From Clostridia bacterium (GTDB lineage Bacteria; Bacillota; Clostridia; RUG12999), in the NCBI GenBank assembly GCA_022801925.1, contig JAAWTG010000001.1, positions 62,001 to 126,000 of the forward strand: a stretch of DNA of 64,000 bases. The letters are read 5' to 3'. Position numbers and translations under genes: made by a program. The notes under the pieces are model-generated. The model saw only the letters and a program-made list of their open reading frames with translations, was not told the origin of the DNA and ran no database searches. Positions 59,071-64,000 of the stretch are shown here, one piece after another; the first letter of the stretch is position 1; every line of letters begins with the position of its first letter.

Positions 59071-60198
59071 ATGGAAGAAAAAGACCGCAATGAAATCCTG
59101 CAAGAGAAACCGGAGGAACTGGAACCGGCAGAACCGGAAACTATGCAGGAACAGCCGGAATCCGCAATGGAAGCGGCAGAAGAAGAAAAAACGCCGCCGC
59201 ATGTGGTAGTGGAAATCAAAAATTTGGTGAAACGCTATGGCAGTAAAGCGGCAGTCAACAACATCAGTTTCCAAGTGAAACGCGGTGAAATTTTAGGGTT
59301 TTTAGGACCGAACGGCGCAGGAAAATCAACGACAATGAACATATTGACCGGATATATTTCCAGTACGTCCGGCAGCGTCAAAGTGTGCGGCTATGATATC
59401 CTGGACGACCCGGACGAGGTAAAAAAACGTATTGGTTATCTGCCGGAAAATCCGCCGCTTTATATGGACATGACCGTGACGGAATATCTGGAGTTTGTCT
59501 ATGATCTCAAAAAAGTGAAAATCAATCGCCAAGACCATTTGAAAGATATTTTGGCGTTGGTAGGGCTGACGCAAGTGAAGGGCAGACTGATTAAGAACCT
59601 GTCCAAGGGATATAAACAGCGTGTGGGATTGGCGCAAGCGTTGATTGGCAATCCGGAAGTGCTGATTTTGGACGAGCCGACCGTTGGACTTGATCCCAAA
59701 CAGATTATTGAAATCCGTAATGTGATAAAACGTCTCGGGTTGAACCGGACGGTTATTTTAAGCACGCATATTTTGCAGGAGGTCAGCGCCATTTGCGACC
59801 ATGTTGTTATTATCAACAACGGGCGGATTGCGGCAATGGATTCCACGGAAAATCTGGAACGCGGCACGGGACGCAGCGGCAAATTCACGCTGCGTATTGC
59901 CGGCGACGAATATCAGGTGAAAAATGCGCTGTCCGGACTGCAGGGCGTGAAATTTATTGATGTGCTGGGCGTGCGTGAAGCCGGAACGGTGGATGTTTAT
60001 ATTGAATCCGTGCCGGAAACAGATATCCGCAAAGCCTTGTTTGACACGTTGGCGCAGAAAAATCTGCCGATTTACATGATGAAACCGTTTGAAATGACGT
60101 TGGAGGATGTGTTCCTCAAAGCAACCAGCGGGGACATGCCTGTGTCGGAGGAAAAAGAGCCGGTGGCGGAGAAAACAGCAAAGGGGAGTGAGAAATAA
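59071..60198 (+). CDS. ABC transporter ATP-binding protein (GldA-like)
   Basis: ATPase of a DrrA/GldA-type exporter, 375 residues from ATG 59071 (AGGAGG upstream). The first ~45 residues are an unusual acidic extension (EELEPAEPETMQEQPE). The ABC domain has Walker A GPNGAGKST, Q-loop region YLPENPPLY, signature NLSKGYKQRVGLAQAL, Walker B VLILDEPTVGLDP and His in LSTHILQEV. A C-terminal ~90-residue domain follows. It overlaps the permease gene by one base (TAATG). It is the first gene of a four-gene cassette. Confidence 0.92.
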   Translation: MEEKDRNEILQEKPEELEPAEPETMQEQPESAMEAAEEEKTPPHVVVEIKNLVKRYGSKAAVNNISFQVKRGEILGFLGPNGAGKSTTMNILTGYISSTSGSVKVCGYDILDDPDEVKKRIGYLPENPPLYMDMTVTEYLEFVYDLKKVKINRQDHLKDILALVGLTQVKGRLIKNLSKGYKQRVGLAQALIGNPEVLILDEPTVGLDPKQIIEIRNVIKRLGLNRTVILSTHILQEVSAICDHVVIINNGRIAAMDSTENLERGTGRSGKFTLRIAGDEYQVKNALSGLQGVKFIDVLGVREAGTVDVYIESVPETDIRKALFDTLAQKNLPIYMMKPFEMTLEDVFLKATSGDMPVSEEKEPVAEKTAKGSEK

Positions 60199-60905
60199 TG
60201 TCGGCGATTTATAAACGGGAACTGCGTGCCTACTTTAGTTCTCCTATGGGATATATCATTGTGGCAGCGATTATGGCTGTTTTGGATTTTAGTTATTTTC
60301 TATTACTCTTTTTTTACGGTCGTCAAATGGAAATTGGATTTATGCTGGCATATCTGAACATTCCATGCCTGATTTTGATTCCGATTATGACCATGCGGCT
60401 GCTGTCGGAAGAGCGCAACAAAAAAACAGACCAGCTTATTTTGACCTCGCCGGTCAGTCTGCTGCAAATTGTACTAGGGAAATATTTTGCCGCCTGCACG
60501 GTATTTTTGGCAGGAATTGTACTGTCTTTTGTTTTCCCTGTTATATTTTTTCTGTTTGGAAAACCTTCTCTGGCAATGATTATCGGTAACTATTTGGGAT
60601 ATATTCTCTTGTGGTGCGCGATGATTTCCATTGGACTGTTTGTTTCTTCCATTACAGAAAATCAAATGATATCGGCAGTGATGACCTGCATTATTTTGCT
60701 GGTGCTGTATCTGCTGGAAATGCTGGTGCCCAGCATCAATATTCCGATTTTGCAGCCGGTTTTGAAAAGTCTGCTGTTGTTCAGCCGGTTCAATGATTTT
60801 TCACAGGGACTTTTAAATGTCACAACAATTGTTTATTATTTGAGTTTTATCGCCGTATTCCTGTTTGCAACAGTGCGTGTGCTGGATAAACGGCGGTATA
60901 GTTAA
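60198..60905 (+). CDS. ABC-2 type permease (GldF-like)
   Basis: Integral membrane protein of 235 residues with six predicted helices, no cytoplasmic domain. It opens MSAIYKRELRAYFSSPMGYIIVA, typical of GldF/NosY permeases, and has the MRLLSEERNKKTDQLILTSPVS cytoplasmic loop split around helix 2. Start ATG 60198 overlaps the ATPase stop. Partner of the upstream ATPase and of the downstream GldG-like protein. Confidence 0.9.
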   Translation: MSAIYKRELRAYFSSPMGYIIVAAIMAVLDFSYFLLLFFYGRQMEIGFMLAYLNIPCLILIPIMTMRLLSEERNKKTDQLILTSPVSLLQIVLGKYFAACTVFLAGIVLSFVFPVIFFLFGKPSLAMIIGNYLGYILLWCAMISIGLFVSSITENQMISAVMTCIILLVLYLLEMLVPSINIPILQPVLKSLLLFSRFNDFSQGLLNVTTIVYYLSFIAVFLFATVRVLDKRRYS

Positions 60906-60919
60906 GGAGGTGTTGACCG

Positions 60920-62320
60920 GTGAAAAAAGGAAGATTGAAATATAAAATAAACGGAACCTTTTTGATGATTGCGATGCTGGTCGGCGCCGTGTTAGTCAAC
61001 CTCATTTTGGGCGCAATTGATACAAAAGTGCCGCTGGAAGTGGATTTGACAAAAGAGAATTTATATGAATTTTCGCAGCAGACAAATGATATCATGAAGT
61101 CGCTGGATCAGGATATCACGATTTATGCCATCTATGGAGACGGGTCGGTGCCGAGCATGATAGAAAAATATTTGGATCGCTACAAGGCGCTGAGCAGTCA
61201 TGTGACGGTAACGACAATTGACCCTTATAAAGACCCGACAAAAATTCAGCCGTTTGAAGCAAAAGGCGATACCATCAGCAACGGCAGTTTGATTGTGGAA
61301 TGCGGAGACAAATTTAAAATTATTACATCAGAACAAATGACAGCAACAGATTTTCTGAAACAACAAAATTTTGTGCTGGAAAACAGAATCACCAATGCGG
61401 TCTATTATGTGACAGGCGCCGGTGAACAACAGAAATTATATTTCACAGAAGGACATGGCGAATCGGAAAACAGTCAGCTGCAAACCGCACTGAAAAATGA
61501 AGATTATTTAACAGAAATGGTGAATTTGTCTATCAATGATGTGCCGGAGGACGCAGATGCACTGATTGTTTTGGCACCGCAAAAGGATTTCACGGAGGAG
61601 GAACGCAACCGTCTGGCGACATATATGGAAAACGGTGGCAATGCAGCGTTTATCTTTACACCCGGCGGCGATAAACTGGAACGTTTGAGCGCATATTTGA
61701 CGGAATGGGGCATTACGCCGATGTATAATTTGGTGGTGGAAGGCGACCAGTCTAAAAATCTGATGACGCAGTTGGGCGCAAGTCCGGTGCCGGAGATTAT
61801 GGAGCATGATATTACAACGAATTTGATTGCACAAAAAGCGACATATGTGGCATTTCCGACCATGAGCCTCAGCGTAAATACGACCAATCCGCAGTATGCA
61901 CAGGTGACGCCGCTGCTGAAAACCGGCGCTGATTCTTATGGAAAAGTGAATGTGCGGGCGCAGTCCGCCGCTTATGAAGAAGGCGACACGATGGGACCGC
62001 TTGATGTGGCAGCGATTGCGGAAAAACAGTATGACGACGGCAGCTATTCCAGATTGTTTGTTTCAGGCTCGGTTTGGGCGGTGGAATATCCGAATATTTT
62101 ATCGGAAGCGACTTATGCGAACGGCGATTTAACGCTCAATACGTTTTCGTGGATGACGGAGAAGCCGTCGGGACTCAGTATTCGTCCCAAGCTTGTTAAT
62201 ACGGAATCGATGAAAATAACACTGACGCAGGCAACGGTTACGATTGTGATTGTTGTGTTGATTCCGATTGCATTGTTAGTCTTTGGAATTGTGATTTGGT
62301 TCAGAAGGAGATATTTATAA
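60920..62320 (+). CDS. GldG-family ABC auxiliary protein
   Basis: 466 residues with an N-terminal membrane helix (about 13-32), a large extracytoplasmic domain and a C-terminal helix (about 437-460) ending in RRRYL. Family features: DLTKENLYEFSQQTNDI, AIYGDGSVPSMIEKYLDRY, YFTEGHGESENSQL and LIVLAPQKDFTEEERNRL, matching ABC_transp_aux/GldG. GTG 60920 behind AAGGAGGTG. In Bacteroidota GldG works with GldA/GldF in gliding; here it is probably an envelope transporter partner. Confidence 0.88.
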   Translation: MKKGRLKYKINGTFLMIAMLVGAVLVNLILGAIDTKVPLEVDLTKENLYEFSQQTNDIMKSLDQDITIYAIYGDGSVPSMIEKYLDRYKALSSHVTVTTIDPYKDPTKIQPFEAKGDTISNGSLIVECGDKFKIITSEQMTATDFLKQQNFVLENRITNAVYYVTGAGEQQKLYFTEGHGESENSQLQTALKNEDYLTEMVNLSINDVPEDADALIVLAPQKDFTEEERNRLATYMENGGNAAFIFTPGGDKLERLSAYLTEWGITPMYNLVVEGDQSKNLMTQLGASPVPEIMEHDITTNLIAQKATYVAFPTMSLSVNTTNPQYAQVTPLLKTGADSYGKVNVRAQSAAYEEGDTMGPLDVAAIAEKQYDDGSYSRLFVSGSVWAVEYPNILSEATYANGDLTLNTFSWMTEKPSGLSIRPKLVNTESMKITLTQATVTIVIVVLIPIALLVFGIVIWFRRRYL

Positions 62321-63807
62321 TGGCAGGAAAAAATAAAACCATACGGAATGTTGTCATTGGCGTGGTGGCGCTGGCAGTGCTGGCAGGCGTATATTTCCTT
62401 GTGACCAAATGGGAACCAAAGCAGGAGACGGAGGAACAGCCGCAGCCGACGCAGCAAAAAATCCAGATTTTTCAAGCGTCTGCCGCCGATGCCGCGCAGG
62501 TGGACGTATCCGGCAGTGACGGCAACTTGAAATACTACAAGAAAAAAGAAAACAAGACAGTGAAAGACGCCAGCGGCAATGATACTACAAAAGAAGCGGA
62601 CGTCTGGTATATTGCAGGATATGAGGAAGCAAAACTCACTGCGACAAAGATTGAAAACACCATCTATGATTTTTCGGACATGAAAGCGGAAATGGAAGTC
62701 ACTTCCGACATGAGCAAAAAAGCGGACTATGGGCTGGAAACGCCGTCCGCACGAGCGACATTGTCCATGCAGGACGGTACACAGTATACTATGCTGCTCG
62801 GCGCGAAAGTCCCGACAAGCGACAACTACTATGCTATGCTGGAAGGCAAAGACACGATATATGTTATTACCGGATATAAAGCAAATATCATGTTAGCAAA
62901 ACCGTTGTCCTATAAAAACACCATGATTGGCAGCATTACAGTAGATGATTTCCAGACTTTCTCTTTGAGCGCAAACGGACAAAAAGTGATTGACGTGCGT
63001 AAGCTGAAAGAGGACGACAATCTGCTCAATGCAAACATGACTACTTATGTGATGACATACCCCAATTATGAGGCGGTGCGCGCGGAAGAATTTAAAGAAA
63101 TTTTGGATAGCGTGGCAAGCGTCACAGCAACTGAATTTGTGGCGTTTGCACCGGCGGATTTGTCCGTCTATGGGCTGAGTCAGCCGCGATATGTGGTTTC
63201 GTTAGCGGATTCTAAAAATTCTTATCAGATAAGCATTGGGGCGAATGTGCCAAAAGAAGAAGGAGAAACAGTGCAGCGGGTTTATGCCATAGCGGAAGGC
63301 GACCCATGTGTGTTTACCATGCCGGCGACAATGCTGGATTCGCTGAAAAGTGTGGATCCGTTTTCTTTGATGGAAAAATTCATGCATTTGGTGAACGTTT
63401 CAGACGTGCAAAGCGTTGTTGTGGAAAGCGAAGGAAAAACCTATACGCTGGACGTGGAACATTTCATGGATAAAAATGATGTAGGCGAAGAGTTTGAGGA
63501 ACAGCGTTACAAAATCAATGGCAAAGACGCGAATCAAAAACGCAGTAAAGCGGTATACCAAAGCATTATCGGGCAGCGGGCAAGCGGCAATGCAAACGGT
63601 GCGCCGGGAGCGGTGCGCTGCACGATTACCTTCCGCATGACAGACGGAACACAAAGCGTTATGCAGTATGCGGACTATGATGAACGGAATGATACCGTCA
63701 TCAAAGATGGGACGCCCAGCGGTTTCACGGTGCTCAAACAAGGCATTACCGATATGATGAAACAACTGGAAGAATTGGACGCAGACCCTGCAAAAGCAGC
63801 TTCGTAA
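62320..63807 (+). CDS. DUF4340 membrane-anchored protein
   Basis: 495 residues from ATG 62320, which overlaps the gldG-like stop by one base (TAATG), with AAGGAG upstream. One N-terminal helix (about 8-28, VVIGVVALAVLAGVYFLV), then an extracytoplasmic body with repeated DUF4340 patterns (DYGLETPSARATLSM, YGLSQPRYVVSLADS), in which a short 'YGL-P-A' motif recurs. No catalytic residue is evident. Its constant link with GldG genes suggests it forms the extracytoplasmic part of the same complex. Terminator downstream ends the operon. Confidence 0.88.
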   Translation: MAGKNKTIRNVVIGVVALAVLAGVYFLVTKWEPKQETEEQPQPTQQKIQIFQASAADAAQVDVSGSDGNLKYYKKKENKTVKDASGNDTTKEADVWYIAGYEEAKLTATKIENTIYDFSDMKAEMEVTSDMSKKADYGLETPSARATLSMQDGTQYTMLLGAKVPTSDNYYAMLEGKDTIYVITGYKANIMLAKPLSYKNTMIGSITVDDFQTFSLSANGQKVIDVRKLKEDDNLLNANMTTYVMTYPNYEAVRAEEFKEILDSVASVTATEFVAFAPADLSVYGLSQPRYVVSLADSKNSYQISIGANVPKEEGETVQRVYAIAEGDPCVFTMPATMLDSLKSVDPFSLMEKFMHLVNVSDVQSVVVESEGKTYTLDVEHFMDKNDVGEEFEEQRYKINGKDANQKRSKAVYQSIIGQRASGNANGAPGAVRCTITFRMTDGTQSVMQYADYDERNDTVIKDGTPSGFTVLKQGITDMMKQLEELDADPAKAAS

Positions 63808-63857
63808 AAATGTTGTGAAACGGAAATGTGCTATGTAACAACGGAACGTTATTATAA

Positions 63858-63899
63858 AAACAAGCATATCGCCACAGAGGGCGGTATGCTTGTTTTTTT
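63858..63899 (+). terminator. Terminator of the Gld/DUF4340 operon
   Basis: AAACAAGCATATCGCC (63858-63873) pairs with GGCGGTATGCTTGTTT with one G-U, followed by TTTT. The last 100 bases of the window show no feature. Confidence 0.9.
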
Positions 63900-64000
63900 G
63901 CCGCTTGCCGGAATCAAGAGCAGCGGTTATTGAATAGAATATTAGATTTATTCGTACCGCCAGAGCGCGTGTTGGTCAATTTGATATTTTACGCTGGTTC

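Overview
The window reads as a chromosomal segment of an endospore-forming, Gram-positive bacterium of the class Clostridia. The evidence is a full-length Spo0A, a LonB-type sporulation protease, a PdaA-type cortex deacetylase, a YtvI-like membrane protein, a GerS-like germination lipoprotein beside alanine racemase, an S-layer-homology (SLH) protein, canonical sigma-A promoters, strong AGGAGG Shine-Dalgarno sites and many intrinsic terminators. Species cannot be named from the sequence. No tRNA, rRNA, CRISPR array, complete insertion sequence or intact prophage was found.
Layout. 0-3.5 kb: end of der, an orphan polar-amino-acid-type ABC ATPase, a DUF6483-like protein, an AT-rich CPBP protease gene and a nested hairpin. 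3.7-16.4 kb: rpoB-rpoC, rpsL-rpsG, fusA and tuf, with promoters tucked into hairpins at the rpoC/rpsL and fusA/tuf junctions; rplJ-rplL are not upstream of rpoB. 16.4-18 kb: AT-rich accessory stretch (nucleoside phosphorylase-like protein, a probable gene remnant, DUF4180 protein). 18-24.6 kb: glmM, two divergent NodB deacetylases, shikimate kinase, feoAB. 25-32.3 kb: large SLH protein, CBM9-like protein, LonB, and an XRE regulator divergent from a superinfection-immunity/SHOCT membrane protein. 32.3-38.8 kb: ytvI-like, apgM and a glycosyltransferase on the minus strand, divergent from ACT protein-hom-lysC. 38.8-46.2 kb: MFS transporter, DUF6106-like, acpS, nnrDE, gerS-like, alr, ndoAI-ndoA (MazEF-type), a secreted protein of unknown function and a helix-hairpin-helix protein. 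46.3-46.7 kb: a structured non-coding repeat element. 46.8-53.8 kb: asnA-asnS, an AraC regulator, spo0A, putP. 54-58.8 kb: phosphoglucomutase, hisS, aspS. 59-63.8 kb: a complete four-gene GldA/GldF/GldG/DUF4340 ABC cassette.
How the genes fit together. Transcription and translation dominate (RNA polymerase, S12, S7, EF-G, EF-Tu, Asn/His/Asp tRNA synthetases). A second theme is envelope and spore biology (GlmM, two deacetylases, SLH protein, GerS-like/Alr, LonB, YtvI-like, Spo0A). A third is aspartate-family amino acid metabolism (LysC, Hom, AsnA), where ApgM close to hom-lysC is a candidate stand-in for homoserine kinase. The most unusual features are the 46.3-46.7 kb repeat with a consensus promoter in front of it, a three-fold repeated module inside RpoC, promoter-within-hairpin junctions, the 3.44-3.54 kb nested hairpin carrying a 24-codon ORF, and the XRE/superinfection-immunity switch with a palindrome over both promoters.
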